Shown here: piece by piece, positions 42,719-49,374 of the stretch | Layout: each line of letters opens with the position of its first letter | Numbering within the stretch: the stretch's first letter is position 1 | Made by a program: the position numbers and the translations under genes | NCBI GenBank assembly: GCA_900544875.1 | Contig: UQWS01000002.1 | Location: forward strand, 1 to 64,000 | From: an uncultured Collinsella sp. | Lineage (GTDB): Bacteria; Actinomycetota; Coriobacteriia; Coriobacteriales; Coriobacteriaceae | Direction: 5' to 3' | DNA: 64,000 bases | The notes under the pieces: generated by a model | What the model was told of the DNA's origin: nothing | Database searches by the model: none | Seen by the model: the letters and a program-made list of their open reading frames with translations, nothing else

Positions 42719-44182
42719 ATGAGCTCTGAAAAACGAGGAACGATTGGTTCGTTCGCTCTGCTGGGCATGACGGTCGCCGCCGTGTTCGGTATCAAGAACA
42801 TCATCAACAACAACGCGGCCATCGGCTTGGCAGCTGCGCCGTCGTTCTTTTTCGCTACGCTTTTGTACTTTGTCCCCTATACCCTGGTTACCGCCGAATT
42901 CGTCGGCCTTAACAAGGACTCCGAGTCTGGCGTGTACGCATGGGTTAAGACCTCGATGGGTGGCCGCTGGGCGTTCCTGACGGCATTTAGCTACTGGTTC
43001 GTTAACCTGTTCTACTTTGCGTCCGTCCTGCCCAACGTCATCATCTACGCGAGCTACGTGTTCTTTGGTGCCAATGCCGAGCTCTCGCAGCTGTGGATCA
43101 CCATTATCGAGATCGTCGTCTTTGCTATCGCCACGTGGGTGTCGACTAAGGGCGCTAAGTGGATCGGATCCATTTCGTCCTTTGGCTCGACTGCGGCTCT
43201 CGGCCTGACTGCCGTGTTCATCTTGCTGTCCCTGGCCGCTGCCTTTGGCGGCGTCGAGTTCGCCACGGCTCCTACTCCGGCTAACATGGCTCCCGACACG
43301 AGCAGCTTCGCCACTACGTGGGGTTTCTTCGGTACGCTTGCCTGGATCATCCAGGGCGTAGGCGGTGCTGAGTCCGTCGGCGTGTTCCTTAACGACCTCA
43401 AGGGCGGCGTCAAGGCCTTCGTGCGTACCGTCGTTATCGCCGGACTGACCATCGGACTTCTGTACGCAGGCGCTTCGCTGCTGGTCAACCTGTTCATCCC
43501 CGAGGGCGGCGTTGCCATTTCCACCGGCATCTTCGACGTGTTCGGCGCTGTCTTTGCCCACTTTGGCATTCCCATGGAAGTGTCCACGCGCATCATCGGC
43601 CTGATCCTTCTCGCCGCCACGCTGGGCTCCCTCATGATGTGGACCTCTGCTCCCATCAAGGTCTTCTTCACCGAGATCCCCAAGGGCGTCTTTGGTAGCA
43701 AGATCGTCGAGCTCAACGAGCACGGCATTCCCGCCCGCGCCGCTTGGCTGCAGTTCGCCATCGTCGTCCCCATCCTGATCATCCCGGCCTTGGGCTCTGG
43801 TAACCTCGACGACCTGCTCATGATCGTCACCAACATGACGGCTGCCACTGCTCTGCTCCCGCCGCTGCTGATCCTGCTTGCCTACTTTATGCTGCGCAAG
43901 AACTTCGACGCTGCTCCCCGTGGCTTCCGCATGGGTTCGCGTACCTTTGGCCTGGCCATTGCTGCATTCCTGCTTGTGGTCTTCTGCTTCGTGCTTATCT
44001 GCGGCACCATTCCGCTCGATCAGCCGCTTTGGCTGACGCTGGTCTACAACGTTGGTGGCGTGGTTGTGTTCCTGGGCCTTGCCGTGATGTGGTACAACCG
44101 CTACATCAACCGCCTGCGCGAGACCGATCCCGAGGCTGCCGAGAGCGAACTGCGCCCCTCCGTCCTCGACATGATGGAGTAG
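42719..44182 (+). CDS. APC-superfamily amino-acid permease
   Basis: 487-aa membrane protein with about twelve helices and an N-terminal 'GTIGSFALLGMTVAAVFGIKNI' typical of the glutamate/GABA antiporter branch. The segment 'FVGLNKDSESGVYAWVKTSMGGRWAF' fits the conserved APC helix 2-3 region. ATG 42719 follows GGGAGGGC. The substrate is not determined; an amino acid or amine is likely. It has its own promoter-like TATAAC and a strong terminator. Confidence 0.88.
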   Translation: MSSEKRGTIGSFALLGMTVAAVFGIKNIINNNAAIGLAAAPSFFFATLLYFVPYTLVTAEFVGLNKDSESGVYAWVKTSMGGRWAFLTAFSYWFVNLFYFASVLPNVIIYASYVFFGANAELSQLWITIIEIVVFAIATWVSTKGAKWIGSISSFGSTAALGLTAVFILLSLAAAFGGVEFATAPTPANMAPDTSSFATTWGFFGTLAWIIQGVGGAESVGVFLNDLKGGVKAFVRTVVIAGLTIGLLYAGASLLVNLFIPEGGVAISTGIFDVFGAVFAHFGIPMEVSTRIIGLILLAATLGSLMMWTSAPIKVFFTEIPKGVFGSKIVELNEHGIPARAAWLQFAIVVPILIIPALGSGNLDDLLMIVTNMTAATALLPPLLILLAYFMLRKNFDAAPRGFRMGSRTFGLAIAAFLLVVFCFVLICGTIPLDQPLWLTLVYNVGGVVVFLGLAVMWYNRYINRLRETDPEAAESELRPSVLDMME

Positions 44183-44231
44183 CGGCTAGGATTAATCTAC
44201 GGCTGTGGAATAAATCGATTCCCTTTCCTAA

Positions 44232-44259
44232 GGAGGGGCCTTACGAGGCCCCTCCTTTT
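44232..44259 (+). terminator. Intrinsic terminator of the permease gene
   Basis: GGAGGGGCC-TTACGA-GGCCCCTCC followed by TTTT; perfect 9-bp stem. Confidence 0.92.
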
Positions 44260-44285
44260 GTGTTTTGGGGCATGGTTTTGGACCC

Positions 44286-44507
44286 CGTGGTCAAAAAATG
44301 CCAAATATGAGTACTGTTGCAAAAGAGGTGTCATATTTTTCGGTCTGTTCTGAGCAAAAACGGGCTCAAAATCAATTTATATAACCCCCTTTAAAGGGCG
44401 TTTGACGGCTTTCAACCTCTTCGAATCGCTCAAAGGAGGCAATTTGCTCTCGATTTTGCTGCTACTAAATTGGTGACAGTACTCATATTTGCCACTTTTT
44501 GCCCACG
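44286..44507. mobile_element. MITE-like foldback element, 222 bp
   Basis: Terminal inverted repeats of 32 bp (44286-44317 and 44476-44507) agree at 29 positions; the core CAAATATGAGTACTGT is perfect. The interior is AT-rich relative to its neighbours, encodes no protein and contains the palindrome CCCTTTAAAGGG. No target-site duplication is obvious. It lies between the permease terminator and the HPr gene. A non-autonomous transposon remnant is the simplest reading. Confidence 0.7.
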
Positions 44508-44604
44508 AGGTGTTCAGAGGAGCTCTCGACAAGCATCTAACGCTACAATAGCTACCACGTGGCTGGGTTTTGCCGGCCAAATGTGCGATGCCGTGGGAGG
44601 GGAC

Positions 44605-44853
44605 ATGGTCGAGTTTACAAAGACGATTAAAGATCCGTTGGGACTGCACGCCCGCCCGGTCGCGCTGCTCTACGACATCATTGCCAAGCATCGTAGCAAC
44701 GTATCGGTCAGCATCGGCGATCGCCATACCGACGGCCGCGATGTAATGGGGCTCATGGCTCTCTACGGCGAGTGCGGCGAGGACATCATCTTCCGCATTT
44801 CGGGCGTAGACGAGGCCTCGTGTGTCACGTCGATCAGAAACCTCTCGCTCTAA
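44605..44853 (+). CDS. ptsH: HPr-family phosphocarrier protein
   Basis: 82-aa phosphocarrier of the sugar phosphotransferase system. The catalytic His15 lies in 'DPLGLHARPVAL'. The regulatory position 46, usually Ser in 'KSIMG', is Asp here ('GRDVMGLMAL'), so control by HPr kinase at this residue is not possible. ATG 44605 follows GGGAGGGG. No PTS enzyme I is adjacent. It may be a dedicated HPr-like protein rather than the general one. Confidence 0.88.
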   Translation: MVEFTKTIKDPLGLHARPVALLYDIIAKHRSNVSVSIGDRHTDGRDVMGLMALYGECGEDIIFRISGVDEASCVTSIRNLSL

Positions 44854-44862
44854 GCATGACAG

Positions 44863-44898
44863 GGCGCGGCAAAGGACAGCTCTTTGCCGCGCCTTTTT
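44863..44898 (+). terminator. Intrinsic terminator of the HPr gene
   Basis: GGCGCGGCAAAG (44863-44874) / CTTTGCCGCGCC (44882-44893), perfect 12-bp stem followed by TTTTT. Confidence 0.93.
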
Positions 44899-44945
44899 GT
44901 TTCGTATAGGAAACTTTTTCGAAATCTAAATGGGGACCCTTTCCA

Positions 44946-44999
44946 AAAAGTTAACCACGTGCTAGTTTACTATAGCGAACATAGACGTGGTTAACTTTT
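44946..44999. promoter_or_regulatory. Inverted operator-like sites upstream of feoA
   Basis: AAAAGTTAACCACGT (44946-44960) is repeated in perfect inverted orientation at 44985-44999. The 24-bp spacer contains TACTAT, a likely -10. The arrangement suggests binding of a dimeric regulator at both sides of the promoter. It differs from a standard DtxR box. Confidence 0.55.
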
Positions 45000-45042
45000 A
45001 CTGCGTCGATGTTGAGGACGAACTGACGTTAGGAGCTCACTC

Positions 45043-45285
45043 ATGTCTTGCGGACCGCAGATGCCGGCTATGCCGCTTTCGATGGTAAAAGCGGGCGAAA
45101 CCGTGCGCGTGTCTCGCGTAAAGGGCAATGAGGATATGAAGCACCATCTCAAGGACCTCGGCTTTGTCGAGGGCAGCGAAATCCACGTGGTGAGCTCGAG
45201 TGGCGCCAATATCATCGTCACAGTGTTGGGCGCACGCTTTGGCATCGATTCCAAGGTTGCCATGCACATCATGACCGTCGGTTAG
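45043..45285 (+). CDS. feoA: FeoA-domain protein, first copy
   Basis: 80-aa SH3-like protein that supports the ferrous iron transporter FeoB. 'MPLSMVKAGETVRVSRVKGNED' and 'LKDLGFVEGSEIHVV' are family features. It has a short Cys-containing N-terminus (MSCGPQ). A second feoA follows 39 bp later. Confidence 0.9.
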   Translation: MSCGPQMPAMPLSMVKAGETVRVSRVKGNEDMKHHLKDLGFVEGSEIHVVSSSGANIIVTVLGARFGIDSKVAMHIMTVG

Positions 45286-45324
45286 TCCACAGCATTTGAT
45301 AAAAACCGAAAGGGGGACAAGAGG

Positions 45325-45546
45325 ATGAAGACGTTGGGTGACGTTAAGGTGGGCGAGAGCTCTACTATCGTCAAGCTTCACGGTGAGGGTGCGCTTCGCC
45401 GCCACCTTATGGACCTGGGGCTCATCAAGGGCACTTCGTTCAAGGTCGTGAAGGTTGCGCCGCTCGGTGATCCGGTCGAGATCAACGTGCGCGGCTACGA
45501 GCTTTCCATCCGCAAGGAGGAGGCGGCCGTCGTCGAGGTCCAGTAG
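45325..45546 (+). CDS. feoA: FeoA-domain protein, second copy
   Basis: 73-aa FeoA paralogue: 'TLGDVKVGESSTIVKLHGEGALRR', 'HLMDLGLIKGTSFKVVK', C-terminus 'YELSIRKEEAAVVEV'. It lies between feoA-1 and feoB; tandem feoA genes are known in several anaerobes. It is preceded by GAAAGGGGG. Confidence 0.92.
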   Translation: MKTLGDVKVGESSTIVKLHGEGALRRHLMDLGLIKGTSFKVVKVAPLGDPVEINVRGYELSIRKEEAAVVEVQ

Positions 45547-45574
45547 GGGCTTGCGGCGTATATTTCTGCAGATA

Positions 45575-45596
45575 AAGTTAGGTTTTTCTAACTTAA
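45575..45596. promoter_or_regulatory. DtxR/IdeR-like iron box upstream of feoB
   Basis: AAGTTAG-GTTTTT-CTAACTT inverted repeat (45575-45594). The 19-mer starting at 45578 matches the consensus TTAGGTTAGSCTAACCTAA at most positions, allowing for the T-rich centre. It suggests iron-dependent repression of feoB. Confidence 0.6.
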
Positions 45597-45669
45597 TGCA
45601 GCATTTTTGAAGCACATTATCCAGCCCGTGCGGAGAAAGCAGCGCGGGCACACAAGGAAGAAGGATTGA

Positions 45670-47997
45670 ATGGCGGATTCTCAGATCCATGTCGCGCTGG
45701 CGGGTAACCCCAACTGCGGTAAGACCACGCTTTTCAACCTGATCACCGGCGCCAACGGCTACGTTGGCAACTGGCCCGGCGTCACGGTTGAGAAAAAGGA
45801 GGCCAAGCTCCTAAGCGACAAGAACGTTACCATCACGGACCTCCCTGGTATCTACTCGCTTTCCCCCTACAGCCCCGAGGAGCAATGCTCGCGCGATTAT
45901 CTCATGAGCGGCGAGCCCGATGTGGTCGTCCAGGTGGTCGACGCCACCAACCTCGAGCGCAACCTGTACCTGGCGCTTCAGGTTATCGAGACCGGCCTGC
46001 CCGTGGTCGTCGCCCTCAACATGGCCGACTTGGTCGAGAAGAACGGCGACAAGATCGACACGGACAAGCTCTCCAAGAAGCTTGGCTGCCCGGTCATGAT
46101 GATCTCGGCCCTTAAAAACAAGGGCATCACGGAGCTGTTCGATCAGGTCAAGAAGTCTGCCGCTTCCAAGGGCCAGGTGCCGGAGCACAAGTTCGATTCC
46201 TCCATCGAGGACGTTCTGGACCACATCGAGAACAACCTGCCGGCGAGCGTTTCCGCCAACAAGCGTCGCTACTACGCGGTCAAGCTGTTTGAGCGCGACG
46301 CGGACGCCTGCAAGCTCATCAACCTCACCAAGGAGAAGGCCGCTCGCGTCGAGCAGCTGGTTGCCCAGTGCGAGCAGGACTGCGACGACGATGCCGAGTC
46401 CATCATCACCGGCGAGCGTTACAGCGTGATTGCCCACATCATTGACGAGTGCCTCACCAAGGCTCCGGCCAAGATGAGCACTTCCGAGAAGATCGACCGC
46501 GTGGTTACCAACCGTATCCTGGGCCTGCCGATCTTTGTGGTCATCATGTTCTGCGTGTACTACATCGCCGTTTCCACCTTGGGCGGCACGGTGACCGACT
46601 TCACCAACGACCAGCTCTTTGGCACCGACGGTTGGTATGTGCTCGGCCAGGGCCGCGACGCCTACGACGCAGCTGTCGAGGCTGCGGGTGACGCCGCCGA
46701 CTCGATCGACCCGGCCGAGTTTGGCCCCTATGTCCCGGGCATCACCACCGTGGTGCACGACGCCCTCGTGGCGGGCGGCACCGAGGACGGTGGCCTGGTC
46801 GATTCGCTGGTCTGCGACGGCATCGTCGGCGGCCTGGGCGCCATCTTCGGCTTTGTGCCGCAGATGTTCCTGCTCTTTGTGATGCTGTCTTTCTTGGAGG
46901 ACTGCGGCTACATGGCCCGCGTCGCCTTTATCATGGACCGCGTGTTCCGCCGCTTTGGCCTGTCCGGTAAGTCCTTTATCCCCATGCTCGTGTCCTCGGG
47001 CTGCGGCGTCCCCGGCGTCATGGCCACCAAGACCATCGAGAACGAGAAGGACCGCCGCATGACGGTCATGACCACCACGTTCATTCCCTGTGGCGCCAAG
47101 CTGCCGATCATTGCCCTGCTCATGGGTTCTATCATCGGCGATTCTTCCACCACCGCTGCGTGGATCAGCCCGCTCTTCTACTTCCTGGGCGTCTTTGCTG
47201 TCATCGCCTCGGGCCTCATGCTCAAGAAGACCAAGCTCTTCGCCGGTCGCCCGACGCCGTTCGTTATGGAGCTTCCCGCCTACCACTTCCCGGCGATCCG
47301 CTCTTGGGCGCTGCACGTGTGGGAGCGCTGCTGGGCCTTTATCAAGAAGGCCGGCACGGTCATCTTCGCGTCCACCGTCGTCGTTTGGTTCCTCTCCAAC
47401 TTTGGTAGCTACAACGGTTCCTTTGGCTTCCTGCCCGCGATGGACGGCATCCCCGAGGAGTTCATGGACTACTCTGTGCTTGCCATGCTCGGCAACCTGG
47501 TCGCTTGGATCTTCGCCCCGCTCGGCTTTAGCACCTGGCAGGCAACTGCGCTGACTGTCTCTGGCCTTGTCGCTAAGGAGAACGTCGTCGCCACCGCCGG
47601 CTCGCTGCTGTCGGTTGCTGACGCCGCCGAGACCGACCCGAGCCTGTGGACCGCGTTTGCCGGCATGTTCCCGACTATGGGCGCCTGCGTTGCCTTCGGC
47701 GCTTTCAACCTGCTGTGCGCCCCGTGCTTTGCCGCCATGGGCACTATCCGCAATCAGATGGACTCCGGTAAGTGGACCGCGATTGCCATCGGCTACGAGT
47801 GCGCCTTCGCTTGGGTCATCGGCCTGTTCATCAACCAGTTCTACAACCTGCTTGTCCTTGGCCAGTTTGGTATCTGGACGGTTGTGGCCATCGTGCTGCT
47901 GGTTGCGATGCTCTTCCAGATCTTCCGTCCCATGCCCAAGCACGCTTGGACCGACGAGGATGAGACCAACACCGCTTCCGCCGCAGTTTCCGCTTAA
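45670..47997 (+). CDS. feoB: Ferrous iron transporter FeoB
   Basis: 775-aa Fe(II) importer. N-terminal G domain: G1 'GNPNCGKT' at residues 12-19, 'GNWPGVTVE' switch region, 'DLPGIYSL' (G3), 'ALNMAD' (G4). A guanine-dissociation-inhibitor domain reaches about residue 270, and the membrane domain carries the Cys gate motif 'SSGCGVPGVMATK'. An extracytoplasmic insertion lies at about 320-380. The gene starts behind GGAAGAAGG. It is followed by a terminator and a FeoB-associated Cys-rich protein gene. Confidence 0.97.
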   Translation: MADSQIHVALAGNPNCGKTTLFNLITGANGYVGNWPGVTVEKKEAKLLSDKNVTITDLPGIYSLSPYSPEEQCSRDYLMSGEPDVVVQVVDATNLERNLYLALQVIETGLPVVVALNMADLVEKNGDKIDTDKLSKKLGCPVMMISALKNKGITELFDQVKKSAASKGQVPEHKFDSSIEDVLDHIENNLPASVSANKRRYYAVKLFERDADACKLINLTKEKAARVEQLVAQCEQDCDDDAESIITGERYSVIAHIIDECLTKAPAKMSTSEKIDRVVTNRILGLPIFVVIMFCVYYIAVSTLGGTVTDFTNDQLFGTDGWYVLGQGRDAYDAAVEAAGDAADSIDPAEFGPYVPGITTVVHDALVAGGTEDGGLVDSLVCDGIVGGLGAIFGFVPQMFLLFVMLSFLEDCGYMARVAFIMDRVFRRFGLSGKSFIPMLVSSGCGVPGVMATKTIENEKDRRMTVMTTTFIPCGAKLPIIALLMGSIIGDSSTTAAWISPLFYFLGVFAVIASGLMLKKTKLFAGRPTPFVMELPAYHFPAIRSWALHVWERCWAFIKKAGTVIFASTVVVWFLSNFGSYNGSFGFLPAMDGIPEEFMDYSVLAMLGNLVAWIFAPLGFSTWQATALTVSGLVAKENVVATAGSLLSVADAAETDPSLWTAFAGMFPTMGACVAFGAFNLLCAPCFAAMGTIRNQMDSGKWTAIAIGYECAFAWVIGLFINQFYNLLVLGQFGIWTVVAIVLLVAMLFQIFRPMPKHAWTDEDETNTASAAVSA

Positions 47998-48026
47998 GTC
48001 CGAATAAGGATTAGCCCCTTTCCACG

Positions 48027-48058
48027 AGCCCGGGTGTCCCAGCGACCCCGGGCTTTTT
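48027..48058 (+). terminator. Intrinsic terminator of feoB
   Basis: AGCCCGGG (48027-48034) / CCCGGGCT (48047-48054) followed by TTTTT. Confidence 0.88.
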
Positions 48059-48171
48059 GGTGGGGGAGATGTGACGTTTCCGCAGATAAAACCGACCAAA
48101 ATAAACCTGTCCCTTTTTGGTAGGTTGAGAATGGGGTAAAGTAAGTGATGGTTAACTAGAGGAGGCTTGCT

Positions 48172-48372
48172 ATGGCACCTATCGATATTGTTGTACTGGC
48201 TGTTATCGGTATTGCGTTTGTCGCCGTGTGCGTGCGCATTTATCGCAAGGGCACCTGCGCCGACTGCGCTCAAGGTGGCGTTTGCACGGGACATTGCTCC
48301 AACAAAAAGACCTGCGCCGCACTTAAGGGCGTAGACAAAATTGCCGAAGACTTGGGCCGCGGGATCAAATAA
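48172..48372 (+). CDS. FeoB-associated Cys-rich membrane protein
   Basis: 66-aa protein with an N-terminal membrane helix (about residues 4-23) and a cytoplasmic Cys-rich segment 'CADCAQGGVCTGHCSNKKTC' (five Cys). Small proteins of this kind are often encoded next to feoB. AGAGGAGG precedes the ATG. Its precise role is unknown; metal binding is likely. Confidence 0.85.
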   Translation: MAPIDIVVLAVIGIAFVAVCVRIYRKGTCADCAQGGVCTGHCSNKKTCAALKGVDKIAEDLGRGIK

Positions 48373-48395
48373 GGCCCGGACATCCAGGCATCCAG

Positions 48396-48428
48396 GCGCC
48401 TCGCGAGTATCCGTTCGCGGGGCGCTTT
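48396..48428 (+). terminator. Hairpin after the Cys-rich gene
   Basis: GCGCC-t-CGCGA / TCGCG-g-GGCGC followed by TTT only; moderate terminator candidate. Confidence 0.55.
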
Positions 48429-48461
48429 GCACATATGGGGGCGAGCGCGGTGAGTTAAAGA

Positions 48462-48572
48462 GTGATTTGGGGTATCGCTAACTATGTGGTCAACGGCCCG
48501 CTCACCGTGGTCCATGCCGTGGCAGGCGCCAAGCTCGCCGTCGAAGGCATGACTAACTACCTGGGCCTCTAA
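48462..48572 (+). pseudogene. 36-codon coding remnant or small ORF
   Basis: GTG 48462 opens a frame of 36 residues ending TAA at 48572. Codon choice is typical of genuine genes in this window, and residues 'IWGIANYVVNGPLTVVHAV' look like the end of a larger protein. A stop codon sits two codons upstream and there is no convincing RBS. The last ~9 codons overlap repeat copy 1, and the homologous positions in copy 2 read EGMTDYL, close to EGMTNYL here. Confidence 0.35.
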
Positions 48573-48669
48573 CTCCACCCCGCCCATCAGTTGCGGTGGA
48601 ATACGGACTGTTTTGGCTGTCAAAGGCCTTATCTACTCCGTATTCCACCGCAACTTTTTGTGGGGTGGG
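48546..48669 (+). repeat. Kdp-flanking hairpin repeat, copy 1
   Basis: A 124-bp repeat in direct orientation with 56954-57079. It contains 18-bp perfect arms 48589-48606 and 48638-48655 (AGTTGCGGTG...), followed by TTTTT on the plus strand, so it also works as an intrinsic terminator. The loop contains TGTTTTGGCTGTCAAAGG. It ends at the kdpE stop codon. Confidence 0.85.
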
Positions 48670-49374
48670 CTAGAGACGCTGCATGCGGTAGCCGACACCC
48701 ATGTGCGTCTGAATCATCTTGGGGTGAGAGGGGTCTGCCTCGATCTTCTTGCGCAGAGTGCGCATGAACACGCGCAGGCTCGCCAGATCGCTGTCCCAGC
48801 TCGTGCCCCATATCTCGCGGGTGATGAAAGTGTGGGTGAGCACCTTGTCGACGTTTTTCGCCAGAAGGACGAGCAATTTGTACTCGGTTGGGGTGAGCGA
48901 GAGCTCGCGTCCGTCTTTCGTCGCGTATCCCGCGGCATAGTCGATATGCAGCGGACCGTTGTCGAACGTGCTCGCTTCTGTCGACTCACTTGACGCCATC
49001 GAGGAGCGCCTCAAATTCGCACGGACGCGCGCGAGCAACTCATCCACTGAAAAGGGCTTGGTGAGGTAGTCGTCTGCCCCTGCGTCAAGTGCTGCAATCT
49101 TGTCGGAATCTTCGGTGCGCGCCGAAATGACGATAATGGGGACTGCCGACCAGCTTCGGATCTTCGTGATGACCTCGATACCGTCAATGTCGGGAAGGCC
49201 GAGGTCGAGCATGATGAGGCTGGGGCCGTGCGACACCGCATCCATGATGGCGGCCTGGCCGTTGCAAACCTTGCTCACGACATAGCCGTGGAGGTCAAGC
49301 GCGGTCGAAACGAGGTTTTGAACGGTCAGGTCATCTTCGACCAGGAGGATGCGTGGCTTAGCGGCATTATTCAT
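48670..49374 (-). CDS. kdpE: KdpE response regulator
   Basis: 234-aa OmpR-family regulator of potassium transport. Receiver domain with 'EDD' at 13-15, phospho-acceptor D57 in 'IMLDLGLPD' and 'LTKPF'; winged helix ending 'MIQTHMGVGYRMQRL'. ATG 49374 overlaps the last 8 bp of kdpD, which shows coupling. It is divergent from kdpFABC, the expected target. Confidence 0.93.
   Translation of the reverse strand: MNNAAKPRILLVEDDLTVQNLVSTALDLHGYVVSKVCNGQAAIMDAVSHGPSLIMLDLGLPDIDGIEVITKIRSWSAVPIIVISARTEDSDKIAALDAGADDYLTKPFSVDELLARVRANLRRSSMASSESTEASTFDNGPLHIDYAAGYATKDGRELSLTPTEYKLLVLLAKNVDKVLTHTFITREIWGTSWDSDLASLRVFMRTLRKKIEADPSHPKMIQTHMGVGYRMQRL

Noticed and set aside
44286..44507. CRISPR or IS interpretation of the 32-bp inverted repeats
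   Set aside because: Only two inverted copies exist, with no direct repeats or spacers, and no transposase frame lies between them.
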